Source: Cylindrodendrum hubeiense
Lineage: Eukaryota; Ascomycota; Sordariomycetes; Hypocreales; Nectriaceae
Length of the DNA: 55,406 nucleotides
Direction: 5' to 3'
Assembly: GCA_014621425.1 (NCBI GenBank)
Contig: JAANBB010000271.1
Span: 1 to 55,406 of the forward strand
Under the pieces are notes generated by a model. It saw only the letters and a list, made by a program, of their open reading frames with translations, was not told the DNA's origin and made no database searches. The position numbers were made by a program, and so were the translations under genes. Positions within the stretch are counted from its first letter, which is position 1, and every line of letters begins with the position of its first letter. Below, one piece after another: positions 44,219 through 55,390 of this stretch.

Positions 44219-44788
44219 ATGGCCGCCCCTACCGAGGCGCAGATTGCGCATCTGGAGCTCATCGAGAAGCTTGACATCCACTCCATCCACAAGACCTTCC
44301 GTAGCTCGACCTGGAAGCCGAATCAGCGCCGAAACAAGAACCTCAAAGCCATTGTTGGCGACGCCTCCCGAAGAGAGGCCTCAGCAATGGGCACGCCCAT
44401 GGATGTCAGCGGCAACGTGACCCCCGGGGCCGACGACGGCTTGTCTACAAGCGGCACCACTACGCCAGCGACGGAGGGCGGCAACCAGGCCCCCAACCTT
44501 GCACAGGCCTCGCGGAGTCTGTCAAAACTGGTCTTAGAGAAGAGCCTGAAGCCTACTGGAGGGATTGCTTCGGCCCCGAACGCGACATACACCAACATTG
44601 AGTCAGCGCCTTCGCTGGCACACTCCAAACACTACTGTGATATCACCGGACTTCCAGCGCCATACGTCGACCCCAAGACCCGACTGAGGTATCACAACAA
44701 GGAGGTGTTCGGTCTCATCAGGACGCTCCCTCAGGGTGCGGCAGAGCAGTATCTAGAGGCCCGTGGCGCCCACACGGTCCTGAAGTGA
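44219..44788 (+). CDS. IES6: INO80 complex subunit Ies6
   Basis: Ies6 binds Arp5 and forms a module required for INO80 nucleosome sliding. The gene has no intron and encodes 189 aa, a little longer than yeast Ies6. The N-terminal helix region shows HKTFRSSTWKPNQRRNKNLK (about 24-43), a basic patch that is conserved in the family. A disordered Thr/Gly/Pro stretch follows (about 55-95). The C-terminal YL1-type domain is YCDITGLPAPYVDPKTRLRY continuing HNKEVFGLIRTL (about 139-170). The start MAAPTEAQIAHLEL is the first ATG with conserved-looking sequence; the open frame extends farther 5' without one. The neighbouring ARP5 codes for its direct partner. Confidence 0.93.
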   Translation: MAAPTEAQIAHLELIEKLDIHSIHKTFRSSTWKPNQRRNKNLKAIVGDASRREASAMGTPMDVSGNVTPGADDGLSTSGTTTPATEGGNQAPNLAQASRSLSKLVLEKSLKPTGGIASAPNATYTNIESAPSLAHSKHYCDITGLPAPYVDPKTRLRYHNKEVFGLIRTLPQGAAEQYLEARGAHTVLK

Positions 44789-45913
44789 ACGTTGACCGGA
44801 ACACGAATATTATTAAGGTGGAACGCTATGGACGGGAGGAGCTAGTGGAGGTTGGGAGATGGAGGCCCTGCAAGGACATCCTACGAGGATTCAGAGCACA
44901 TATCACAGTTTGCATGAGGGAAACGAAAAGTGACTGTCCGACCAACAAAGTCAAACCTCAACTATGCACCCTAAGCCTTTAGGCAAAGGGATGGCAATTG
45001 ACGCTCCGGCTTATCTGTGATCCAGTGGGCTTTGTTCTCTGCCTAAGAACGACAGACTACCGAGAACGTATGGAGAGGACGTTTCTCAGTGGCCAAGGCG
45101 AAGAACGCCTCGGCAGTCGCGGCAGGTGCAGATAGGATGATCGAGGCCATCTCTATCTGTCTTGGTTTGATTGATAACATCTTTCCCAGCTTGTGTTTTG
45201 TTGCGAATGTGTCGGGTCAATCGCCCGTGGTGAATGGTGAATGGATAGCATGGGGACTCAGGAGGACTTCTCATGGCCCGTCTGTAAAGCGGCTGCAATA
45301 CCTTACCCGTAGGGATAGACAGATTGATCCTCTGAATACCAGCTCATATCATGCATGCCGTAGCACATCGAGGGTGTAGCAACCTGTGGTGCGCCGCCTT
45401 GATTTCCGAAGAATTGCAGAGGGAGCGATGAGGGATGAAGGAGACAGATGTCCACGAAGCCCACGACCGTAGTAAAATTTCATTGCATGCCGCAGGTGCC
45501 CACTGTAGTCCCGATGCAGCCAATGGCCACGCGCCTAGTTTCAGGGGACGTCCAGCCCACCTAAGCCCTCTCTGGCATCGCCCTGTCAATCACTATCAGT
45601 GCCGTGCCCCGCCCGCAGCCACTGGCGCAGCCCCGGCATAGCACAGTACAGTGGTGCAGCAGCACAGCGCAACGTATTCGGAACGCGGCCCGTGAGGCAC
45701 CAGAGGTAAACCCCTGGAACGAACTGTCGCTGTGCCTGTTCTCTCGTTGCGCCTGCAACCACGTGTAACCTGGACCTCGATCGAAAACTCGAAACATTGA
45801 ACCTTGTCAATCGCCAGCTCAAGCTCGACTTCATCTCTCCAAGCTTCGATCCTCCAGGCACCGCTAGCCCCCGATAGTCCCGATCCCCTCGTTTCCAAAC
45901 AACTGTCGCCAAC
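44789..45913. other. Intergenic, 1.1 kb
   Basis: This stretch contains the IES6 3' region and the GOT1 promoter. A 96-codon + frame at 45089-45379 lacks any recognisable pattern and is not called. The final 150 bp before GOT1 contain pyrimidine runs typical of leaders. Confidence 0.5.
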
Positions 45914-46681
45914 ATGTCGATGTGGCTGTCTGACACCCAAAGTACGTCGTCCATTTGCGCGCCCATCCTCGTGGTCACGGTGCTTTCTCCGCGTCGCCCG
46001 CGCGGCCGCGGTGTCCAGCTACACAGGGCCGCATTAAATAAACCGATCAAGGTGTCGAGGTGCTAACAGAATGTCCACAGAGATTGGGGTTGTCTTCTGC
46101 TCTGGCGGTAGGTACGCTCGGGTTCCGAAGCTTCGGCGCATGGGCGTGGACGGCGACTGATGATCTGGACTCGTGTAGGAGGCTTCTTCCTTATCGGAGG
46201 CGTCATGCTATTCTTTGATCGGGCCATGTATGTTGGGAGCACTAATCCTCCCCAAATATCCCCCTTCTTCATCTGCTAACGATGGTGGTTTACGTAGGCT
46301 TGCCATGGGAAATGTACGAGACATGCCTTGACCCCGACGAACCCCAACCGAACGAACCCGAACTAACGTATATTTGAATACTAGCTTCTTTTCCTCATCG
46401 GCTTGACCATTATCATCGGACCGCAGAAGACCCTGCTCTTCTTTGCGCGCAAACAGAAAGCCAAAGGCACGGGCGCCTTCTTCCTCGGCCTGGTGCTCAT
46501 TCTCATGAAATGGACCTTTGTCGGCTTCATCATAGAGGCATATGGCATAGTGGTCTTGTTTGGAGACTTCCTGGGCACCATCGCAGGCTTTGCTCGGGGT
46601 CTGCCTGTTGTTGGACCCTACATTGGCATTGCGGTGGACCGGCTAGGCCTGGGACGCCGAAACAATGAGCTCCCTGTCTAA
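45914..46681 (+). CDS. GOT1: Golgi transport protein Got1
   Basis: Got1 is a small tetraspanning membrane protein that acts in ER-Golgi and intra-Golgi traffic. Five exons, 45914-45941, 46081-46107, 46179-46227, 46298-46313 and 46385-46681, with introns of 139, 71, 70 and 71 bp, give 138 aa, the same length as yeast Got1. The start MSMWLSDTQKIGVVFCSGGG crosses two junctions. Membrane segments are GVVFCSGGGFFLIGGVMLFF, MLAMGNLLFLIGLTIIIGPQ, TGAFFLGLVLILMKWTFVGF and AYGIVVLFGDFLGTIAGF. Exon 4 is only 16 nt (contributing LAMGN), so a frame-based reading recovers only the last exon. The C-terminal segment RGLPVVGPYIGIAVDRL is conserved in the family. It converges with profilin. Confidence 0.93.
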
Positions 46682-47321
46682 ATGGCAGCCAAGAGAGAAC
46701 CATGACGACGGGCCCCCGCGATTGAACCAAATTTGGTCGACTCGGAGACTCGGACTTGTTATATGTATGGACTATCCGGAGTACCGCCTTGTCTTGATGC
46801 TGTGGAGTTTGGGGAGGAATAGATTGGCTTGCAATCGGGGATTGGCGTTATCTGAATCAATTTCCCTGGGACCGGTGGAATGGGGCGCATGATCAGTGTA
46901 TATCACCCGAAGCTGTCAAGCCGGGCAGAGCTGAGAGAGCCGAGAGGGGGGTAGCAGAGGACACGGCCAGTCGCGCTACAGCTAATCTGGGTTGGAGTCG
47001 AGAATGTTTCACGAGAGAGCGCTCGGACGGGCAGATCTGGGGGAGGGGGGCATTTGGATTGCCTATATGCAGAATCGTGTAGAAACAGAGACTCTTTTGG
47101 ACGATCCATGGCCAAACAGATATTTTCCTCCTCGCCTGGATGAGGCTCAAGCTGACTGCCTAGGTGCTCTAAGAAAAAAAAAAGAAGGCCTCCTCTCAAT
47201 ATGCTCAGTTCGCTAATCGTAGGCTGACTCTGATCGATACTCCCTTGTGCACATCCACGATTCTCCCCCGGTGAATTCCTTGGGGCTCTTCCAAGCACAT
47301 CCTAAAATCTGTATTTCAAGC
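46682..47321. other. Convergent 3' regions GOT1/profilin
   Basis: This 640-bp gap lies between two stops. It has an A-rich run (AAAAAAAAAA near 47172) and no supported gene. Confidence 0.5.
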
Positions 47322-48009
47322 CTAGTATCCGGCACCGATGAGGTAGTCGGCGAGGCCCTCGACGGTCTGGGTGGTGCTGCCGGCAACCTGGGCCTCACCG
47401 TGGTGGCCCACGACGATGGCCTGAGTGGTCTTGGCGATGGCGACGCCGTTGCGACCGCTTCGGGCGTAAATGCTTCGGTCCTCGGCTCTGGCCACGACAT
47501 ATCGGGTACCAGCGATGTAGAGGCCATCGGCGAAGGCCTTGTCCTTAGCCGCTTTATCGCCAGTGACGATGGCGGCGATGGCCTTCAGCTCGGCGGGCTG
47601 GAGCTAGATTGAGCACGAAGGGTTAGCTCTGGATCGGTTACTGTACGGCAGATGGAGCCTGTGGGAGGGGCGGTCAGTACCGCGAACTCAGCAGAGGTGG
47701 CCCAGACGCTGTCGCCGGCGACGCTGATGATGGCGGCCTTGTCGACGTGGCCGGTGCCGATGAGGCTGTTCAAAATAGTATCAGCATCCCAAACTTGTGA
47801 GAAACATGTCGGCTGTCGGAGTCTATGTAGGAGGGAGTTCGTGAGTTTACCTAGTATCAACGTAGGCTGTTGGGCGGGAGAGCCATGGTTAGCTGTCTGG
47901 ACTGTATTCGCGCGAGGCGGAGGTGGGGGTGATCAAAAGTCGGCGGCCGAGAGGGGATGCTGGCGTGGAGGGGGGACGGGACGGGAGACGACTGACCTTG
48001 CCACGACAT
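47322..48009 (-). CDS. PFY1: Profilin
   Basis: Profilin binds monomeric actin, phosphoinositides and proline-rich formin segments. Four exons, 47997-48009 (13 nt), 47851-47866 (16 nt), 47681-47765 and 47322-47603, with introns of 130, 85 and 77 bp, give 131 aa, the standard length. The N-terminus MSWQAYVDTSLIGTGHVDKA is assembled from three exons and shows the conserved MSWQ-YVD signature. It continues AAIISVAGDSVWATSAEFAL and LQPAELKAIAAIVTGDKAAK, then GLYIAGTRYVVARAEDRSIY, and ends QTVEGLADYLIGAGY. Two consecutive exons below 20 nt make this an easy gene to mis-annotate. It acts with the exocyst and SNARE genes of the window in polar growth, although no co-regulation is visible. Confidence 0.95.
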
Positions 48010-50082
48010 GATGTAGGGATGTAAGAGAGCAACTGGACTTGTGTGGCGGGCTGTGGAAGTCGAGGTGGCGGCAAAGCGATGGACGAGAAGCGTTGAGGCG
48101 GAAGCGGTAGCGGTGGTGGAAGATGTTGTGAGTCTGTCGAGAGTGCCCCTCCGCCTGTTGTCCCTCAAATTGTCATCGAGCTGCCCTGGGCATTCAACAC
48201 CGACCAATACCACCCGCCCATTGGCAGTTCCCCGCCGAGGGGTAGTGGGTACCTGCTGGCGCCAGCGGTCGCCTGGCGCGGCCACATGTACCGGAGACTT
48301 ATTCCGTTTCACGGGTGAGCAAGCATGATCAGCGCCAAGTTTCGGATGCGCGCGTGTGTCATGTCACGCATTTTTTTCTGCAATGATTCAACGACAGTTG
48401 TTGGGGATCTGTGCATGTATTGAACCTATGCACCTACCTATGCGCCTATGCAGCCTGTGCGGTGGCCGACTCACGTACATGATTACGCCGTGGCCGAGCT
48501 CTGTACCTACCTGTGATCTGCATCTCTGCCGCTTTTTCTCGGAACAATAGCTAAGCGGCTCAGCGGCGCGGCTCAGCGGCTCAACATGTCTGTACACTGT
48601 GGCCAGGTAGGTAGGCATAAGCCAGTAACAACTAGCACCTCACCACCACGTACCGGATTTACCTCTGATGATGCATCGCTAGTTAGTTGGACAGCGGAAC
48701 CGAATGCTCTGGAATCAGCGGGTCCGAGCCGCTACGAAGCTGTTGTCTGACCTCCCTAGCTGGCAATCCCGCAAACAAGCTAACCATCCGACGTCACCAT
48801 GGACGGAGGTGCCGTTTGAGTTCGGCGCCAGAGTAACGGGAAACTCATACAGTCTCCATCTATTAAACAAGGTACGGCTCGTAGCCGGGACCTTAGGTTC
48901 GTTAAAGATGTCACCTCGTGCAATCCAACACCAAACAGTGCAACCCAAGCATCTAAGCCAGGGGCAATCAGGAGGTTATTTTGAGTTCATGGCCGTGATC
49001 CAAGCCCATCGCGGTAAAGGATCTTAACACCGCGTTGCTGTCAAGACGGGTCTTGTCTCCCGCTGAAACACGAACGTGGTTCTACTCTGCCCATTTGTCC
49101 CTTCTAGCGCCCAGCCAGACGTCACCACCCCTGGGGCGCTGAGAGTCGAAACAGTGACGGGGACACCGCGAAGACGATGACGACTATAGCCAGCCCTGGC
49201 ATCTATACCCCGGCATGTCATTCCGCGTTTGGAGATGAATGCCCACTCGGTAGAGCTACCGAGCCTTGCCGATGTCAATCATCGGAACGTCAACTGCGCA
49301 ATCGCAGGCTGAGGTCTTCAGGAGACGCTGGATCAGTCGGTTTGTCGTCGTCACCCGGTCCGCTCATCAACCTTCATGCCGACCGACTTTCTTAGCACCA
49401 CTCCCAGCTGGGCGAAACCCGGCGATTATACATTCCGGCTGTTAGCATTGCCGCTATAACCTATAGCTCAGCACGGTATTACCCGTTGGCGGCCATGTTT
49501 CCGGTCCGTCTGCCGTCTTTCAGCCTTGGTGCGCGGTTGTAGCGCCTGATGGCAAGCTTCCGAAGCACTTTGTACAATGCGACACTGATCCTGGAGGCTG
49601 GGAGGCCTTTTGAGCGAGGTAGGTGACACGAGATGGCCTCAACCCCAGCTTCCCATTCCGGGTTCTGCGCGCATGTGCAACCGTGTCATGGGGCTCGAGC
49701 GATTGGAATATCCTGGAAATTGGCAATCTGAGACACAGCAGCGCAGGCCATTTCTTGTAAGGGTGACAACTTGAAACATGCCGGGGATAACGAGCACCCC
49801 TGACTGCCGGGATGAATAATTAACGATGATGAGTGGCAAGGTTGAGGCCTGGAGCGACTGCCCGATTTGGAACACGGTCATGTTCATTGTCCTCACCTTG
49901 GTCAACGAGTTCGGAATGCTGGCAATTGGGTCGGCACAGGCGCACATCCCGCGGCCCCATTGGGATGGAGGTGAAGAGTCGGGAGATGGATACGGGACGA
50001 AGGATTCGAGCTGACTTTGGTCAGATCGGTCAACCGCCAGACTATCGACGGCGATGATCCAGGACAAGGCCTCTACCGCCAC

Positions 50083-50112
50083 CTGAGAGGCTGAGAGGCT
50101 GAGAGGCTGAGA
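50083..50112. repeat. 8-bp tandem repeat CTGAGAGG
   Basis: CTGAGAGG is repeated three times exactly, followed by a partial copy CTGAGA. It is a small intergenic minisatellite. Confidence 0.85.
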
Positions 50113-50456
50113 TTCCCGAGAGACAGACCGATGGACTACCGGCAGCCGCTTTGACACTTGGTTCAGCCGTAGGTGAGTCTGTCCTATGTTTGTCTGTGGC
50201 TGGCCGTTGCCGGAAACGGCGGTCGCGTGCTCGGTGGCCGGCCCGACGGTCAGCCACCGACACCAATCTGGCGGTCTGGCTGGCCTGGGTTCGCTCACAG
50301 CTGCCGTGCCGTGCCGCGCTGTGGAAGCGTTCGTGGTCGCCGCCGTGGATTGGTAGTGGTGGGTAATATGAGATTTGCCGCATGTGCCTCCAATTTAACG
50401 ATTGACGCCCCGTTGTCAGAGGAGACATGCAAGTGCTCCAGCACCGACAAAAATAA

Positions 50457-50480
50457 CCCCAAATAGCCCCAAATAGCCCC
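50457..50480. repeat. 10-bp tandem repeat CCCCAAATAG
   Basis: Two exact copies of CCCCAAATAG are followed by CCCC. The preceding AAAATAACCCC resembles a further degraded copy. Confidence 0.8.
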
Positions 50481-51983
50481 AAGCAGGCGCTTAGCTAGGC
50501 CGGCGCCAGTGCGTGCTTGCTTGCAGCTTTCCAGAACGCTTCCCGAGACCTGGGCTGTTGAGGCAAAAGAAAGGAGATGTGTTCCATGTGGCTTGAGTGG
50601 AAGTATGGAAGTGTGCAAGTGCCGCGCCGTTGGTCCGCTAGCCGTCTGCCCACTGAAGACCCTGATCAGGAACCAAGCCGCTTTCCGACTTTCGTTGCGA
50701 CGCCTGAAGATTGACGATGCGATTTGGTGTTACATTTGACATTGACACGGACAAGGGTCCTGGCCCGTCTGGGGGCTAGCAGCAGATTGCCAGCCAGCAG
50801 TCTTCGCAGCGTGGGTGCATCACCGTGGCAATCTGGTCCGGCAAGGCCGCAGAACAACGCAACCGCGTCGACACGATGCAATGGCACTTTGATACCTTTG
50901 GCCACTGGAAATGATGGCCAATCTGCCCACCGCGACCCCTTCCCCCCCGTGCAGCTCATCTCCGCCAGAGACGGCCCTTGTCCAATGTACCCGCTCGCAT
51001 CAAGAAGATGTCGCCAGGTGGCTTGTAACACATGTCGACCCAGCAGGAGCCAACATGCCAGTTGGCAGCGCAAACGCCGGTGGCACAGTCTGTGCTACTG
51101 CCACTGCCACTGCCACTCTGCTGGAAGGCGTCCTGAGGCCTGACACACGAAACTCGCCAGTCGACCCGCAGACGCCCCGGGCCCCACGCAGCCATCCACC
51201 ATCCGTGATCCATCCCTCTCCCGCGGACAAGGGTCCTCGAGGCCACAACCTAGCCGGCGGAACCCAGCTCTTGGCTCCAAAACAAGGCTCGCCAGCGTTG
51301 GCGCGGATCTAAGCTACGCCCAAGAGGAACCGTCCCATCAACCTCAAACATGCGACGAGTGTCGCTTGGCCCGTGAGCCCGACAGGCCCCGCGCACAAGC
51401 AGCCAAAATAGATGAAAGCCCCTGGGTTCCCGCAGGTCGTCTTATTTGGAAGGACGTTCTGCATTCTCTTTTGCCTCATTATCTACTCTTCTTGTTGGTT
51501 GCGAGTGTAAGCTGGTCTTTCATCCCGCTTCTTGTTCTTAATTCAGTTGTGTGTGTGCCAGCAAATCGCCTGCGTTTGGCTCCTTGGACTCCCAACTTTG
51601 CCTGTCGCTTACCCCCCCATCCTTGCTCACATCCTCCGTCAATCCTGGGTCCCTGTTCTTGCGGTCATTTTTCCCGCGTCCGGCCCCGTTCACTTGGAAT
51701 TAACTCGGTCTACCAACTCATACAATAGGCTCCGTTCAAAAGGCGGGGGTGGTACCCTGTGAGACGAGAGGGGAAAGTGCCTTTCATCGACGCTCATAGA
51801 AGAGGATCCCCGGTCCTAGCGGTTTTTCTGTGGGTGAACCATAAGCTGTATCAGACCCTGTCATCTAAGCCAGGCGGTCTATACGACACTCTTAACTCAA
51901 GACGATCCCCGGCACTCCCTCAAGTTCTCCCGTATACTACCGACGACCTCCCGTTCCCCGCTGCCAGCGCAAGCTTCTTCATC

Positions 51984-53981
51984 ATGCCTCGACGATCAAG
52001 AGCAGACACTGTGACGGCTCCATTTGCGATAGAACGGCCCAGCACTAGTGGAGGACCAACAGGAGCCAACCACTTCGGAAAGCCAGACTTCAACAACTTC
52101 AACAACCGAGTATCAAGGGACGACCTTGCCCTCACATTAAAGAGCTCGGGGAGGGGCAACGTCAAGGCGTATCATGTCCCGATCCGTGGCAAGCTGCCCT
52201 CACCAGAAACCAGCCCTCGGGGAGAATCTCCGGAACGCGTCACCATGGTGCGAACTGCAACGCCGGATTCCATGGTGGATGTCGGTGAGACCGGAGTCAT
52301 AGCCATCGGCATGGCACTGGGAAGCCCGGCGAAAGCCGTTGTTCTCGAGAACATTCCTCCGGCCACCCAGAGAACAAGGAGGGCCATGACTTCAGCAGCC
52401 GACTTCCCTGAGCCCACTGAGGATCTGCAGTCGGTTCAGCAAAAATCTAAGAAATGGAGCCTGTTCCGATCAAGGTCCAAGAAAACCCGCCCCGTTGAGC
52501 CCCAACGATCCCTAACAGACAACTCCAACGCATCAAGCATCTCGCTCGCATCTCGAGGGCCGCCTTCAAGGAATGGAGCGCAACAAGATACTTGCAAAAA
52601 GAACCCTCCAAAACATAAGCCGATCGTCATCCGATCTCAAACGGACCCCACCAGGCTCGAGCGGGTTGAATCGAGAGAACCAGTTCCTGAACTAAAGCCC
52701 ATCAAGGAGAGCAAGCCGGCCAAGGAAGTCAAGTCCGGTGGTCTAGGCCGCAAGGTCTCACTAAGAGGTCTCCGCGGAGACAGAGCCCGGAAGGCAGCAG
52801 AGAAGGCCGACCCTATGCCGTCCCCTCCAAGTCCTATCCCGGCGGTTCCCCAGTTGAGCAGCTCGCTCCTGAATGTTGAGATCCCCAGTATCAAGATGGA
52901 GCGATACAGCATCATGTTCGGTGGAGTCTTGGGGACACAAAATTCGTCCTCTTCGCTTCTTGCTCGACGGCAGGCAACGCTCGATCGACTCAAGACTCTC
53001 AACGACGAGCTCATTCAGAACGGCGAAGAGGAACTTCCCCGACCCCGACGAGCGACGTCCCCTGGACCCAAGGCCTCACCCACATTCTCTCTGTTCCCTG
53101 GACTTCCCAAAGTTAGCCCAAGTCAACCCTCTCCTAGGCTACGCTCAAACACCTCGCCTGCCATGCTGCACTCTCCGGTAGCGGCGACATTCGAAACTGG
53201 TTCCAAGCTACGTAAGGAACATACCCTAGGAGAGACACTCAAGCCCAAGGTCTTCCAGCCTGCAACAGCAAAGGAATCCCCTCGCGACAAGAAGCCGGCC
53301 GCAACGACCGTCGATTCTCCCAAACTAGTTTCCAAGTTCAGCAAACAACCTAAACGACCAGTCGCATCTAAACCCGAACCGTCCAACCTCCGCCCTAGCC
53401 GAACACCCTCACCAGCAACCCTCGAAATCCAGGTTCAAGCACGGCGCAGACAACCCTCTCCCTTTACGCCCGACACATCTAGTCTGATCCTCGATTCGCC
53501 CGAGGACAGCGAGTTTGGGGATGACGTTGAGATCCACATCACCGACAAGCTCCAGCCCACGTTTACCGAGCCCAAGTGGCAGATGGTCTCTCCTCCGGGT
53601 TCGACAAAATCATCCAGCCCCAAGGCGACCCGGAAGCTCTCTCCGCCCTCATCCCTGGAGTCCCCCGAGCAAATGACTGTCATCCAGTCGCAGCCCCTTC
53701 AGATCGACCCCGATGAGGCTCTCCGCAACGCCGTTGAGATCTCTATCGCACGCCAGATCAGCGTTTCGCACCAGCAGCGGAAGATGCTGCACCCGCTCCA
53801 GAGCAACCCAAGCTTGCGACGCCAGGACGGAACTGGTTCAAACTACGGTATCCCCGTCGGGAAGAACGAGCGGCTGGCTGAGACGAAGACGGCTACACCG
53901 CGGCTAGTGCGTCCCCAGGACATCACTACGTGGGAGATGCACCGCAAGAGCTCGCGAGTTATCCTTGAGGGAGAACCATGA
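51984..53981 (+). CDS. Long disordered fungal protein of unknown function (665 aa)
   Basis: I do not recognise a named family. The gene is a single exon. The start ATG at 51984 (MPRRSRADTVTAPF) is the first ATG of the open frame. Most of the protein is predicted disordered by composition: Ser, Pro, Lys and Arg rich, with many SP/TP sites (LPSPETSPRGESPER, PSRTPSPATLE), which suggests proline-directed phosphorylation. More ordered islands are KKWSLFRSRSKKTRP (about 154-168), a basic KVSLRGLRGDRARKAAEK, the hydrophobic VEIPSIKMERYSIMFGGVLG (about 299-318) followed by a short helix LLARRQATLDRLKTLNDELI, and IDPDEALRNAVEISIARQIS near the C-terminus. The KMERYSIMFGGVL island is the likeliest functional motif. 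No signal peptide, membrane segment or catalytic domain is seen. Confidence 0.82.
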   Translation: MPRRSRADTVTAPFAIERPSTSGGPTGANHFGKPDFNNFNNRVSRDDLALTLKSSGRGNVKAYHVPIRGKLPSPETSPRGESPERVTMVRTATPDSMVDVGETGVIAIGMALGSPAKAVVLENIPPATQRTRRAMTSAADFPEPTEDLQSVQQKSKKWSLFRSRSKKTRPVEPQRSLTDNSNASSISLASRGPPSRNGAQQDTCKKNPPKHKPIVIRSQTDPTRLERVESREPVPELKPIKESKPAKEVKSGGLGRKVSLRGLRGDRARKAAEKADPMPSPPSPIPAVPQLSSSLLNVEIPSIKMERYSIMFGGVLGTQNSSSSLLARRQATLDRLKTLNDELIQNGEEELPRPRRATSPGPKASPTFSLFPGLPKVSPSQPSPRLRSNTSPAMLHSPVAATFETGSKLRKEHTLGETLKPKVFQPATAKESPRDKKPAATTVDSPKLVSKFSKQPKRPVASKPEPSNLRPSRTPSPATLEIQVQARRRQPSPFTPDTSSLILDSPEDSEFGDDVEIHITDKLQPTFTEPKWQMVSPPGSTKSSSPKATRKLSPPSSLESPEQMTVIQSQPLQIDPDEALRNAVEISIARQISVSHQQRKMLHPLQSNPSLRRQDGTGSNYGIPVGKNERLAETKTATPRLVRPQDITTWEMHRKSSRVILEGEP

Positions 53982-54614
53982 GTGACGAGATGCGCTGGAG
54001 TAGTAGGCTCGAGGATGCATATATAGAACGGCGATTGGCATAGGCGGACGGTTTTTTTTTCTCATATATCTTCTTCACTCATACCCACTTTGTATTGATG
54101 CTGAAAAACAGCAACGAGCAGAGACCTCACTGGTTGAGTTGTTTCTGTTGTCGTTTGAGGGCAACACCTCCCTCACATATCTTTTTCATTTGTCATTTTC
54201 ATACAGCGAGCCTTGATGGTAGGAAATGGATACCACGGGTCATCTATCACGGCGCAGGGACAGAATTGGATAGGCAGGAACGGAGCGTACACGGCCGTAG
54301 AGCAAGTCGCTGGTTCACAAAGGGGGTTTCACACACACCAACAACATTATCATCATCATATCATCATTTGGAATAGAAAAGCCCCATCATTAAGTGATAC
54401 TTTGATCCCAGCATATCTCCACGTGTACTTGTTGTGAATACGCTGTTCCCCTCTACCCCAATAAATCTAAGCTGCTGCAACGACATGGCCTGCGAGTGAA
54501 TGGTTGGACAAAACGATCGGAAGTATCTGCGCCGCACCAATAACCAATCTCAATAATCGACATCCCTTATATGCTGAACGAAGTCGGGTCCCAACGCCGA
54601 AACGAAATGTTCCA
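53982..54614. other. Convergent 3' regions
   Basis: This gap of 633 bp between the 665-aa gene and YKT6 should contain both 3' untranslated regions. It has AT-rich runs and ATCATCATC-type repeats near 54350; no gene is supported. Confidence 0.5.
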
Positions 54615-55390
54615 TTACATCAAAACACAGCACGAGTTCTGCTTCTTGGCTTGCTCTGCGGGGAGTAAGGGGTTAGTTAGGGCGTCTCCACCAGGTGTTT
54701 CGGAAAGGGGAACGAGCACATACGGTAGAACATCTTGCTCTGGTTGCTGAGGCCGTCGCTCTTGGCCACCAAGTCGTCAATCTTCTCGCCACGCTGTAGC
54801 ACGCTCTCGATGGTCTTGTGGAGGACAATCTTGGTCTCGTCGAGCTCCTTCTGGATCTTGAGGATGCTGTCGGCCTGCTGAGGGTCCTGGTACTTGGTGA
54901 GGTAATCGTTGAGCTCGGGGAAGAGCAGGTTGGGCTGGCCAGTTGCCCAAGAGGAGCGCGGGTGCTTGATGACGAACTCGTCGACAACCTTGCTGAGGAG
55001 CTGGTGAGCAACGAGGGCCGGGTACTGGTGGTCCGAGATTATGATGCCGCAAATGCCCTCGGTACGGCCGTAGGCGTGGAAGGTGTAGTCTGGAGGCTTC
55101 GGTGTGAGCTTATGGGCTGGGTATCGGTCGCGGGGGTGTGGATTGCGACAGCGTACCTTGTTCCTCAACATCCTGTCGCTGGCCGGGGCGAGTGCGCTCG
55201 GCGACGGTCTTTGCAAAGAGGGTCATGAACTCGCCATAGCTGGAGAGAAAGAGGCGGCTGGTTAGCAACGGCGGTCAGTGGACAAGGGGAGGGGAGGGGA
55301 GGCGGACTTGTTGCGGGTGAATCGCGAGTAAGAGCTCAGCTCCTTCTCGGCGCAAATCTCGTGGGCGGGCTTCTCCTCGTTGCGAATGAT
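54615..55390 (-). CDS. YKT6: R-SNARE Ykt6, 5' end beyond the window
   Basis: Ykt6 is a lipid-anchored R-SNARE acting in Golgi, endosome-vacuole and autophagosome fusion. Four exons lie in the window: 55308-55390, 55157-55239, 54724-55089 and 54615-54655, with introns of 68, 67 and 68 bp. The first visible exon begins after an acceptor (GATCTAG) with IIRNEEKPAHEICAEKELSS, so one upstream exon with the start (expected MKLYYIG-like) is outside. The longin domain continues YSRFTRNNYGEFMTLFAKTV and DYTFHAYGRTEGICGIIISD. The SNARE motif includes the zero-layer arginine in SVLQRGEKIDDLVAKSDGLS. The last exon gives QAKKQNSCCVLM, the double-cysteine CAAX end that is palmitoylated and prenylated in this family. 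The visible part codes for 190 residues, so only a few N-terminal residues are missing. Confidence 0.93.

Larger units (their letters stand above)
48010..51983. other. Intergenic, about 4 kb, no gene supported
   Basis: This is the largest spacer outside the desert. It contains the profilin promoter on its left and probably a long leader of the 665-aa gene on its right. Open frames overlap on both strands, are rich in Arg/Ser/Pro, and have no domain. Minisatellites occur at 50083-50112 and 50457-50480. The frame of the following gene is open from about 51759 but with no ATG before 51984. Confidence 0.45.
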
